A stretch of 64,000 nucleotides of DNA from Subtercola boreus (GTDB lineage Bacteria > Actinomycetota > Actinomycetes > Actinomycetales > Microbacteriaceae). This document shows positions 41,138 through 48,585 of the stretch, one piece after another; positions within the stretch are counted from its first letter, which is position 1, and each line of letters starts with the position of its first letter. The notes under the pieces are model-generated. The model worked only from the letters and a program-made list of their open reading frames with translations, made no database searches and was not told the origin of the DNA. A program made the position numbers and the translations under genes. The stretch lies in the NCBI RefSeq assembly GCF_003399625.1, contig NZ_NBXA01000002.1, positions 1 through 64,000 on the forward strand, given 5' to 3'.

Positions 41138-42260
41138 AGTTCACGGCCAATCCGAGAGTCGCAGCACACATCGCGATCAGGATACTCACCTGCACGAGGG
41201 TCTTTGCTGTGAACGTGGTGCGGAGCAGTGCGAGCATCTTCACGTCGATCATCGGTCCGAAGACCAGGAAGGCGACGATTCCGCCGGGGAGGAAGGTCGA
41301 TCCGAACGACAGGATGAAGAACGCGTCCACGTTCGAACAGATGGCCACGACGAACGCGAGCAGCATGAGTGCCAGAACAGACCAGAGCGGGTTGCTGCCG
41401 AGTGCGACGAGCAGGTTGCGGGAGACGGCGACCTGGATGAGCCCGGCGATCCCGGCCCCGATGAACAGGGCGGGCATCATCGCGCTGGTCTCGGTGGAGA
41501 ACTGCAGGAAGGTGCGGCGCACGCGGCCGGTGCGGGGGGCGGCGGCATCCACAGCGCACGCCTCCTGGAACCCGGGCGTCAGCAACGTCTCGGGCTGCGG
41601 GTGGCGGCTGAAGATCCAGCCGACCAGGTTGGCGATGAGCAGGCCCCCGACGATGCGGGAGACCAGGATACCGTCGTTCCAGCCGAAGGCCTGGTAGGTG
41701 GTGATGATCGTGATCGGGTTGATGATCGGGGCCGCGAAGAGGAACGTCATCGAATCCGCGACGGTGAGCCCGCTCATGATGAGGCCACGGGAGAGGGGCA
41801 CGTTCCCGCACTCGCAGACCGGCAGCAGCACCCCCAGCAGCGAGATGCTGAGCCTTCTCAGTGCGGGGTTCCGGGGCAGTCGCCTGAGCAGGAAGCCCTC
41901 CGGCAGCCACACCTGTACCAGGCTCGAGAGCACGATTCCGAGAAAGACGAACGGCAGCGACTCGATGATCACGCTGATCGAGAGGGTGACGAAGTCGCGG
42001 GCCGGGTCGGTCATCCACGCGGTCAGCCCGGGCGGTGCCAGCCAGCGGATGCCGAGCAGCACCAGCACCGCAGCGATGCCGATCAGCGGGGCGGGGTTGA
42101 ATTCGGAGCGCGTGAGGTCACGAAGCGACGGGTTCGGCCCGCCGAGCCGCTGCCCATCGAGCCGCTGCCCGCCCGGCGTTCTCGGCGCGCGGATGTCGCG
42201 GCGCGACGATTCGCTCGTGGGCAGACGTGACAGGGGGACCCTCCCGAGGTTCGCCTCCAT
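41127..42260 (-). CDS. Predicted permease, YraQ/YcgR (DUF318, ArsP-like) family
   Basis: A 377-residue membrane protein of the DUF318 permease family. It has paired motifs LLPVCECGNVPLSRGLIMSG (near residue 155) and VAICSNVDAFFILSFGSTFL (near 310), which carry the Cys, Asn and Asp residues conserved in this family, and eight or more helices. Relatives include ArsP methylarsenite exporters and partners of YcgQ-type proteins. The central hydrophilic loop (PQPETLLTPGFQEACAVDAA) holds a further cysteine. Substrate not assignable. It begins only 27 bases after the Abi-like gene on the same strand, so co-transcription with it is possible. Confidence 0.87.
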   Translation of the reverse strand: MEANLGRVPLSRLPTSESSRRDIRAPRTPGGQRLDGQRLGGPNPSLRDLTRSEFNPAPLIGIAAVLVLLGIRWLAPPGLTAWMTDPARDFVTLSISVIIESLPFVFLGIVLSSLVQVWLPEGFLLRRLPRNPALRRLSISLLGVLLPVCECGNVPLSRGLIMSGLTVADSMTFLFAAPIINPITIITTYQAFGWNDGILVSRIVGGLLIANLVGWIFSRHPQPETLLTPGFQEACAVDAAAPRTGRVRRTFLQFSTETSAMMPALFIGAGIAGLIQVAVSRNLLVALGSNPLWSVLALMLLAFVVAICSNVDAFFILSFGSTFLPGGIVAFLVFGPMIDVKMLALLRTTFTAKTLVQVSILIAMCAATLGLAVNFVF

Positions 42261-42287
42261 TGTAGGCAGGGCGCCTGGCGGTCTCGG

Positions 42288-43016
42288 CTACAGATCGTCA
42301 CCAGGCTCCATCGCGAGCGCGGCAGCAAGGCTGCTATTGGAGCGCAACCACGTTTCAAGATCCCGGTCGAGAAGGCGGGCGAGTTTGAAGCATCTGGCCA
42401 GGCCCTCTTGGATCGTTATCCGTCGATTAGCGCCGGGTATGGGAATGCCGTTGAGAAGCGGTTCGTGGTGAGCTGCCCGGTTCCTGATCGCCTGGACCTC
42501 CTTTACGGTGTCGAGCGTCCATGCGCGGGTGAACTGTCCATGTTCTGCCAGTGCGACGGCGCGGCCGCCCCGGAATGCGGAATGGAGTGACGCTCGCCAG
42601 AGGTCTTCGTAGTCGACCGATCGCTTGAGAGGACCGAAACCGACATCGCCACCGGCCTCGAGAAGGTTTCGCCAGAACCCGAACATCAACTGAGCGACGA
42701 CACGGCCAGGGGTGCGCCGAGACTCCGGAACGTCGTTCCAAGCCCTGGCTACGGCCTGAAGGGATCTGTTGTCGAGTCCCATCGCCTGGCGGTACCAGTC
42801 CGGCCGTCCGGAGGATCGTGTCAGGGCGTCGTTCATGGCGTTGCGCAGAGCGACTTCGAGAATGGCGATATCGGCTATCGCGGCAGCTGACAGATCGCGG
42901 TCCCAGAGGTAGAGACGTAGTTCATCGCGACCCGACCGGGCGGACTCGAGCCGGAAAGCACGGAGGCGGTCTGGCGATATTGCGCGCACGAGGGCAGCTC
43001 GGTGATGGGTTTCCAT
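42288..43016 (-). CDS. Abi-like protein with HEPN-type RNase motif
   Basis: A 242-residue protein of the Abi_2/AbiD-AbiF-like family. Near residue 178 it has RNRAAHHEPLL, matching the HEPN R-x4-H signature (R178…H183), with a conserved polar position (N179). Upstream, LYLWDRDLSAAAIADIAILEVALRNAMND and LDNRSLQAVARAWNDVPESR follow the pattern of this family. HEPN proteins of this sort are RNases that act in phage abortive infection or toxin-antitoxin systems. No antitoxin is evident next to it. A near-perfect -10 box TATAAT lies 11 bases ahead of the ATG with no ribosome-binding site, so translation may be almost leaderless. Confidence 0.78.
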   Translation of the reverse strand: METHHRAALVRAISPDRLRAFRLESARSGRDELRLYLWDRDLSAAAIADIAILEVALRNAMNDALTRSSGRPDWYRQAMGLDNRSLQAVARAWNDVPESRRTPGRVVAQLMFGFWRNLLEAGGDVGFGPLKRSVDYEDLWRASLHSAFRGGRAVALAEHGQFTRAWTLDTVKEVQAIRNRAAHHEPLLNGIPIPGANRRITIQEGLARCFKLARLLDRDLETWLRSNSSLAAALAMEPGDDL

Positions 43017-43027
43017 GTCGAAGATGA

Positions 43028-43033
43028 ATTATA
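43028..43033 (-). promoter_or_regulatory. -10 box of the Abi/HEPN gene, short leader
   Basis: The minus strand reads TATAAT at 43033-43028, followed 11 bases later by the ATG. No -35 consensus occurs at the usual distance and no purine-rich ribosome-binding site lies between, so a near-leaderless transcript is likely. Confidence 0.5.
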
Positions 43034-43151
43034 TTCGGTTTTGCTGTGATATGGTTTTCAGGTATTCCCCCGAGCGCGCCTCTCCGGACTTGAGCCGTGA
43101 AGCGTCGGGGGTTCTTTTTTCTCCTCTGATCCGCGCCAAGGATGAGTGCGC

Positions 43152-43166
43152 CTGTACGGAGTACAG
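43152..43166. promoter_or_regulatory. Palindrome upstream of TetR gene
   Basis: CTGTAC-GGA-GTACAG, a perfect 6-3-6 palindrome 8 bases before the TetR start; shares GTAC cores with the palindrome ahead of the MFS gene. Confidence 0.6.
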
Positions 43167-43173
43167 TGGAGGC

Positions 43174-43857
43174 ATGAGTGCATCCACGGGAACCACGCCA
43201 CGAGGGAAGTCCCGCGAGCGGCTGAGCCGCGGGGTGTTGGCGGCCAGCGCCCTCGAGATCGCCGATCGCGAGGGGCTCGAGGCGGTGACGATCCGCCGGG
43301 TGGCGACCGACAACTCGGTCACGCCGATGGCGCTCTACTGGCACTTCGCCGACAAGGAGGCGCTCTTCGACGGCATCGCCGAGCGCATCTACGGGGAGGT
43401 GGCGCTTCCGGATCGGGTCTCCCCGTGGGATGCCGACCTGCAGGCTGTGCTGGTTGCCGTGCTGGAGGCCCTGCGCGGGCATCCGCTGGTCGCGGAGATG
43501 GTGCCGTCCCGCATCATGAAGTCCGAGGCGGGTCTCGGGATTGCCGAGCGCGTGATCGGACTGCTGCGATCGGCCCGGTTCTCGCCGGCGGAGGCCGCCC
43601 AGACCGGGATGTTCCTGCTCTGCTCGCTGGTGGAGCTCGTGGCGATGGAGCCCGGGCAGGATGCCCTGGGGGATCCGGAGGCGCGCGATGCGCATCTGCG
43701 GAGCAAGCGCGCTGCGCTCGAGTCGATGGATCCGAAGAAGTTTCCTGCCCTGCTGGAGTCCGCCGAGTTCTTCCTGGTCTGCCCGAGCGAGGATGCCTAC
43801 TTCGGCCGGGGCGTCGACTTTCTCGTGGCCGGCACTCTCGGCATCCAACCCGCCTGA
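43174..43857 (+). CDS. TetR-family repressor of adjacent MFS efflux gene
   Basis: A 227-residue TetR-type repressor. Residues 18-62 hold the helix-turn-helix (GVLAASALEIADREGLEAVT then IRRVATDNSVTPMALYWHFA), with the typical MALYWHF. The C-terminal domain (AVLVAVLEALRGHPLVAEMV; FSPAEAAQTGMFLLCSLVEL) follows the tetracycline-repressor-like pattern. The start sits behind GGAGG. Palindromes CTGTAC-GGA-GTACAG (43152-43166) and GTACATT-GTA-AATGTAC (43953-43969) bracket the gene, so it likely controls itself and the MFS transporter that follows. Inducer unknown. Confidence 0.92.
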   Translation: MSASTGTTPRGKSRERLSRGVLAASALEIADREGLEAVTIRRVATDNSVTPMALYWHFADKEALFDGIAERIYGEVALPDRVSPWDADLQAVLVAVLEALRGHPLVAEMVPSRIMKSEAGLGIAERVIGLLRSARFSPAEAAQTGMFLLCSLVELVAMEPGQDALGDPEARDAHLRSKRAALESMDPKKFPALLESAEFFLVCPSEDAYFGRGVDFLVAGTLGIQPA

Positions 43858-43952
43858 GAGGTCGCGCACCCGCCTGCGGCGACGGAGGGTTCGGCCGCCC
43901 GGCGCTGCCCCGCGACATCCCGACCGGTCTTGCGCTCCTATACGCCGTAGAT

Positions 43953-43969
43953 GTACATTGTAAATGTAC
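43953..43969. promoter_or_regulatory. Palindromic operator ahead of MFS transporter
   Basis: GTACATT-GTA-AATGTAC is a perfect 7-3-7 palindrome 44 bases upstream of the MFS start; CGCCGTAGATG and CGGCGTAGATG flank it as a direct repeat. Probable TetR site. Confidence 0.72.
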
Positions 43970-44012
43970 GGCGTAGATGCGCGTCGCACAGGAGCGGAAG
44001 CAGGAACAGACA

Positions 44013-45452
44013 ATGAGACAGAGCCCCTGGAGCACCCTGGTCGTGCTCGCGATAGCGCAGTTCATGGTGGTGCTCGACGTGACCATCGTGAACGTCGCGC
44101 TGCCGAACATGCAGACCGACCTCGGATTCGCTCCGGATGACCTGCAGTGGGTGATCAGCGCCTACACGTTGATCTTCGGCGGTTTCCTGCTGCTCGGCGG
44201 GAGGTCTGCCGACCTGATCGGGCGCCGGCGCGTGTTCGTGATCGGGCTCGTCGTCTTCGCGCTGTCGTCGCTCGCGGCCGGACTCGCGACCTCGCCGTTC
44301 GAGCTGATCCTCTTCCGCGGGGTGCAGGGACTCGGCGGTGCGATGCTCTCCGCGAGTGCGCTGACCCTCCTCACCGTGACCTTCGAGCACGGCCGCCGGC
44401 GGAACATCGCGCTCGGCATCTGGGGCGGACTCGCCGGCCTCGGCGGCACGCTCGGCGCGATTGTGGGCGGCGTTCTGGTCGACAGTCTCAGCTGGCGCTG
44501 GGTGTTCCTCGTGAACGTGCCGATCGGTGTCATCGTGATCGTGGCCGCGTTCCTCATCGTGCACGAGAGCCGCGCGGAGGTCACCGGCAGGCGCACCTTC
44601 GACATCGCGGGCGCGGTGCTCAGCACGACCGGGCTGCTCGCGATCATGCTCGGTGTGATCCGCGCGGAACCTCTCGGCTGGGGCTCGGTCGAGGTGATCG
44701 GGCTGCTTGCCGGGGGAGTGCTGCTGCTCGGGGCGTTCGTGCTGGTCGAATCGCGGTCGGCGGCTCCGCTCATTCCGCTCCGGCTGTTCCGCACTCGGAG
44801 CCTGTCGTTCTCCGTGGTGGCGCTCGGGCTGAACAGCGCCGGGTTCCTGGCGATGTTCTTCCTGACGGCGATCTTTTTGCAGCAGGTGCGGGGGCTCTCG
44901 GCGCTCGACACGGGGATCGCGTTCCTGCCGATGGGTGTCGCGGCCATCGTGGGGGCGGTCGTCGCCTCCCGTTTCGTGACGACCTTCGGCACCCGGCCGG
45001 TGCAGATCGTCGCCGCGCTCATCAGCGTGGTGGGGCTGGTGCTGCTGTCGGGGGCGGATGCGCAGAACGACTATGCGACCAACCTGCTGCCCGGCCTCGT
45101 GCTGTTCGGACTCGGCATCACCGCGATGGGGGTTCCGGCGCAGGTGGCGGCGCAGTCGAAGGTGCACCGGAACGATGCCGGTGCGGCATCCGGAGTGCTG
45201 AACGCGGGGTACCAGGTCGGCGGTGCGCTCGGGCTGGCCGTGATCACCACGCTGGCGACGTCGCACATCGCGGATGCGCTGGCCGGAGGTACGGCACCGG
45301 TGGCCGCGGCGGTCGGCGGGTTCCAGTTCGGGCTGCTGGTCGCGGCGGTCTTCGCTGCCGCGAACATCGTGATCGCGGTGCTGTCGCCGTCGGTGAAGGT
45401 GACCGGGGCCGAGGCGACGGAGGCCGCGGAGCTCGAACCCGTCGCGATCTAG
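44013..45452 (+). CDS. MFS drug efflux transporter, DHA2 (14-TMS) family
   Basis: A 479-residue proton-driven antiporter with about fourteen helices. DHA2/EmrB hallmarks are visible: QFMVVLDVTIVNVALPNMQT in helix 1 with Asp, LQWVISAYTLIFGGFLLLGG, GRSADLIGRRRVFVIGLVVF (the Motif A loop), and GGLAGLGGTLGAIVGGVLVD, then SWRWVFLVNVPIGVIVIVAA. Probably exports a hydrophobic drug or antimicrobial. Start chosen at MRQSPWSTL behind AAGCAGGAACAGACA; an ATG 12 codons upstream overlaps the operator region. Controlled by the upstream TetR protein. Confidence 0.92.
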   Translation: MRQSPWSTLVVLAIAQFMVVLDVTIVNVALPNMQTDLGFAPDDLQWVISAYTLIFGGFLLLGGRSADLIGRRRVFVIGLVVFALSSLAAGLATSPFELILFRGVQGLGGAMLSASALTLLTVTFEHGRRRNIALGIWGGLAGLGGTLGAIVGGVLVDSLSWRWVFLVNVPIGVIVIVAAFLIVHESRAEVTGRRTFDIAGAVLSTTGLLAIMLGVIRAEPLGWGSVEVIGLLAGGVLLLGAFVLVESRSAAPLIPLRLFRTRSLSFSVVALGLNSAGFLAMFFLTAIFLQQVRGLSALDTGIAFLPMGVAAIVGAVVASRFVTTFGTRPVQIVAALISVVGLVLLSGADAQNDYATNLLPGLVLFGLGITAMGVPAQVAAQSKVHRNDAGAASGVLNAGYQVGGALGLAVITTLATSHIADALAGGTAPVAAAVGGFQFGLLVAAVFAAANIVIAVLSPSVKVTGAEATEAAELEPVAI

Positions 45453-45468
45453 CGTGGCGCTCGCGGGC

Positions 45469-45521
45469 GGGCGCGTGGTGCCGGCGGGCGCGTGGTGCCC
45501 GCCGGGCGCGTGGTGCCCGCC
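45469..45521. repeat. Tandem repeat, three 17/18-bp units
   Basis: GGGCGCGTGGTGCCGGC (45469-45485) followed by two copies of GGGCGCGTGGTGCCCGCC (45486-45503, 45504-45521). The array lies between the converging MFS and FtsX genes. Confidence 0.88.
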
Positions 45522-45538
45522 GGGCGGCACGGGGCGCG

Positions 45539-47002
45539 TCAGGCGGCGGCCAGCGCCACGGTCGGCGTGACGCGGGTCGCGCGGCGGGCGGGCGCGAGCG
45601 ACGCGAGCAGCGTGAGGAGCGCCGCCGCGACGGCGAGAGCCGCCACGAGCCCCGGGGGCACGGTCGGTGCCACGAGACCGGGGCTTCCCGCGATGCCGCC
45701 GAGGAGCGACTGGGCGCCGGCCCAGCCGTAGAAGGTTCCGAGCGCTACGCCGAGCACGACCGCCGACAGGGTGAGGGCCGTGCTCTCGGCCACGATCATC
45801 CTCCGTAGCTGGCCGCGGGTGAATCCGAGGGCGCGGAGCAGTCCGAGCTCGCGGGTACGCTGGAGCACACTCAGCGACAGCGTGTTCACGAGGCCGACGG
45901 CCGCGATGAGGGCGCTGAAACCCATCAGGGCCGAGAAGACGACGACCGTGCTGACGAGCATCCTGTCGACCCCCTCGTACACCTCGGGTTGGGCGGCCTG
46001 GGCCGTGCGGATCATCTGCTGGAAGCCGGCCGTCGCCACCGCGAACGTGGTGATCAGGGTCACGCCGATCAGCAGTCCGACGGTCGAGCGGGCGCTCCGT
46101 TCGGGGTTCCGAACCGCGTTCCGGGAGGCGACGAGGGCTGTAGGACCGCTCCCGAAGAGGCGGCCGACGGCGCTCAGGATGACCGGCAGCACCCGGTTCG
46201 CGCCCACGATCACTCCCAGGAACGACACGATGCCGCCTAACAGCGCCACGAGCACTCCCCGCGGGTCGCCGAGTCCGACGAAGACGCCTGCCGCGAGCAG
46301 GATGTCGCCCCCGAGGAAGAGCGCCAGAGCGACGGCGGCACGGGCGGGCCCGCCCGCGGCCTCACGCTGGTCGGAGGGCAGCGCGGCGGCGATCGCCTGG
46401 ATCGGCGTGACGGCCAGCACCCCGCGGGAACCCACCCATGACGCAGCCCACGTGCTGAGCGCCACGGCAACCACGGGAAGGCCGACCACCGGGGTGAGAG
46501 GAGCGTAGGGCAGGTCGGGGAGGAACCCGGCGCCGACACAGGTTCCGATCAGGAGGACCGTCACGACGGTGCCTCCCAGGGCCCCGAGAATCGACCCGGC
46601 CAGGCCGATGAGCAGCCCCTCGCGGACGATGGATGCCCGTTCCGTGCGTGCCTCGGAACCGAGCAGTCGGCGGAGCGCGATCGCCCGGGTGCGACCGGCG
46701 ATGATCGTCTGGAAGCTGTTGGCCGTGACGACGGCGCCCACATATACCGCGACGCTGAGGAAGACGACGGCAGCGATGGGCAGGAGGGACGCGACCGTCG
46801 CGCTGGCCCCGGTGACGTCGTCGGCGGCGATGGCGGTGGTCAGCACCGACACAGTCTCGAGGAGCGAGACGCCGAACGCGGAGCTCAGAGCGGCGACGAG
46901 GATGCTCGCGGTGTGCTCGCGGAGCGGCCGGGCGGCGGTGATTTGCGCGGCGGTGGGGCGCGCAGTGGTGGGGCTGGCAGCGGTGGGCCGGGCGGCACTC
47001 AC
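45539..47002 (-). CDS. FtsX-type ABC transporter permease
   Basis: A 487-residue MacB/FtsX-type permease with about eight hydrophobic segments in two sets. N-terminal SSAFGVSLLETVSVLTTAIA and VAVYVGAVVTANSFQTIIAG; second set FSALMGFSALIAAVGLVNTL and RTRELGLLRALGFTRGQLRR (the conserved FtsX loop), ending SLAPARRATRVTPTVALAAA. It works with the ATPase whose stop overlaps its start. Substrate could be a peptide, lipid or antibiotic. A two-component system upstream on the same strand suggests envelope-stress control. Confidence 0.91.
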   Translation of the reverse strand: MSAARPTAASPTTARPTAAQITAARPLREHTASILVAALSSAFGVSLLETVSVLTTAIAADDVTGASATVASLLPIAAVVFLSVAVYVGAVVTANSFQTIIAGRTRAIALRRLLGSEARTERASIVREGLLIGLAGSILGALGGTVVTVLLIGTCVGAGFLPDLPYAPLTPVVGLPVVAVALSTWAASWVGSRGVLAVTPIQAIAAALPSDQREAAGGPARAAVALALFLGGDILLAAGVFVGLGDPRGVLVALLGGIVSFLGVIVGANRVLPVILSAVGRLFGSGPTALVASRNAVRNPERSARSTVGLLIGVTLITTFAVATAGFQQMIRTAQAAQPEVYEGVDRMLVSTVVVFSALMGFSALIAAVGLVNTLSLSVLQRTRELGLLRALGFTRGQLRRMIVAESTALTLSAVVLGVALGTFYGWAGAQSLLGGIAGSPGLVAPTVPPGLVAALAVAAALLTLLASLAPARRATRVTPTVALAAA

Positions 47003-47799
47003 GCGGCGACCTCGAGGTCGAGCATGAGGCGGCTGATCTCGTGCGCCGACGACGGCCCCCGGTCATCCACCACCCGGCCATCGGCGAGGAAGACGATGCG
47101 GTCTGCGAAACTCGCAGCGATCGGGTCGTGGGTCACCATCGCGATGCTCTGCCCGTGTTCTCGGCTTGCGTTCGCGAGCAGCCCGAGCACGTCGCGGCTC
47201 GTCTTCGAGTCGAGGTTGCCGGTGGGCTCGTCGGCGAAGACGAGTTCCGGGCGGGTGACGAGCGCGCGGGCGATCGCGACCCGCTGCTGCTGGCCGCCCG
47301 ACAGCTCGTGCGGGCGGTGGCCGAGCCGTGCGGTGAGCCCGAGGGAGTCGACCAGCGCGAGCATCCGAGCCGTCTCGGCAGCGTCGGGCCGGCGACCGTC
47401 GAGCTCGTACGGCAGCAGGATGTTCTGGCGCACGTCGAGCGTCGGCACCAGATTGAACGACTGGAAGACGAACCCGATCCGGCGTCGGCGCAGCAGGGTG
47501 AGCGCGCGGTCGTCGAGGCGGGTGATGTCGGTTCCGCCGAGGGCGACGGTTCCGGATGTCGCGTCGTCGAGCCCGGCCATGATGTGCATCAGCGTCGACT
47601 TGCCTGATCCGCTCGGCCCCATGATCGCCGTGAAGCTGCCGGCCTCGAGCCGCAGGGTGACGTTGCGAAGCGCGCTGACCGTGGCGGAGTCGGCGCCGTA
47701 CGACTTGCTCAGGTTCAGGGTCTCGGCGATCGGTGCCCGGTGCGAAGCGTTCAGGTGCTGGCGGGCCGGAACGGGCGGGGTGAGCGTCTCTGGGGTCAT
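46999..47799 (-). CDS. ABC transporter ATP-binding protein (MacB/LolD type)
   Basis: A 266-residue ATPase. Walker A is GPSGSGKSTLMHIMAG near residue 61, the Q-loop and D-loop region includes IGFVFQSFNLVPTLDVRQNI, the signature is LSGGQQQRVAIARAL near 165, and Walker B is ELVFADEPTGNLDSKTS. The VFQSFNL and PTGNLDS motifs place it in the MacB/LolD subfamily that drives FtsX-type permeases. Its stop overlaps the permease start by 4 bases. Confidence 0.95.
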   Translation of the reverse strand: MTPETLTPPVPARQHLNASHRAPIAETLNLSKSYGADSATVSALRNVTLRLEAGSFTAIMGPSGSGKSTLMHIMAGLDDATSGTVALGGTDITRLDDRALTLLRRRRIGFVFQSFNLVPTLDVRQNILLPYELDGRRPDAAETARMLALVDSLGLTARLGHRPHELSGGQQQRVAIARALVTRPELVFADEPTGNLDSKTSRDVLGLLANASREHGQSIAMVTHDPIAASFADRIVFLADGRVVDDRGPSSAHEISRLMLDLEVAA

Positions 47800-47910
47800 T
47801 CTCCGACCATAGGAAAGGCTCGCGCGCGCCGAATCGCTCGAACGGATGACCGGGGTCAGCCGGAGGGATGATTCGGGGGTTCATCCGGCAAGACAGGATG
47901 ATCCGCGGGT
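47800..47910. other. Intergenic region with direct repeats, ABC exporter upstream region
   Basis: 111 bases between the response-regulator stop and the ATPase start. Two near-identical stretches occur (GGGGTCAGCCGGAGGGATGA and a similar CGGGTTCAGCCGG), plus GATGATTCGGGGGTTCATCC and GATGATCCGCGGGTTCAGCC. Such direct repeats could be binding sites for the upstream response regulator; not proven. Confidence 0.35.
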
Positions 47911-48585
47911 TCAGCCGGCCAGGCCGTGCTCGTAGGCGAAGACCACGAGCTGCACCCGGTCTCGGAGCCCCAGCTTGCCGAGCACGCGGCTGAGGTGCGT
48001 CTTCACGGTGGCCTCGCTCACGAACTCGTCGGCCGCGATCTCGGCGTTGCTGAGCCCGCGTGCGACCTGGTTGAAGATCGCCCGCTCGCGCACCGTCAGT
48101 GAATCGAAGGCCGGCGGCGGTGGGGTCTTCGCTGAGCCGGCCGTGAAGTGGTCGAAGAGTTCGCGGGTCGCCGAGGGGGCGATCACGGCGCTGCCGCTGT
48201 GCACCATCCGGATGGCCGAGAGCAGGAAGGCGGGCTCGGCGTCCTTCAGCACGAAGCCGCTCGCCCCGCTCCGGATGGCGCGCGCGGCAGCTTCGTCGAG
48301 GTCGAAGGTGGTCAGCACGATGATGCGCGGCCGTGCCGCACCCCGGGCATCCGCTCCGGCCAGGATGTGCTGGGTCGCCTCGATGCCGTTCATTCCGGGC
48401 ATCCGAACGTCCATGAGGATCACGTCGGGACGCACCGCGGCCGCCAGCTCGACGCTCGAGGCTCCGTCGGCGGCCTCACCCACGAGCAGCAGGTCGGGCT
48501 GGCTGGCCACGAGCATCCGGAGACCGGAGCGGAAGAGCGCCTGGTCGTCGACCAGCGCGACCCGGATGACCACGGGGTCGCTCAC
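47911..48585 (-). CDS. NarL/FixJ-family response regulator
   Basis: A 224-residue response regulator. The receiver domain (MSDPVVIRVALVDDQALFRS) has the phosphoacceptor Asp in DVILMDVRMPGMNG near residue 56, Thr in IIVLTTFDLD and Lys in GFVLKDAEPA. The C-terminal LuxR-type helix-turn-helix (about 155-215) includes LTVRERAIFNQVARGLSNAE and VSEATVKTHLSRVLGKLGLR. GTG start; its first bases overlap the kinase stop (GTGA). It probably controls the ABC/FtsX genes just downstream on the same strand. Confidence 0.94.
   Translation of the reverse strand: MSDPVVIRVALVDDQALFRSGLRMLVASQPDLLLVGEAADGASSVELAAAVRPDVILMDVRMPGMNGIEATQHILAGADARGAARPRIIVLTTFDLDEAAARAIRSGASGFVLKDAEPAFLLSAIRMVHSGSAVIAPSATRELFDHFTAGSAKTPPPPAFDSLTVRERAIFNQVARGLSNAEIAADEFVSEATVKTHLSRVLGKLGLRDRVQLVVFAYEHGLAG

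Noticed and set aside
43938-45530. Minus-strand 530-codon frame opposite the MFS gene
   Set aside because: Arg/Glu/His-rich translation without family features, fully antisense to a clear 14-helix transporter.
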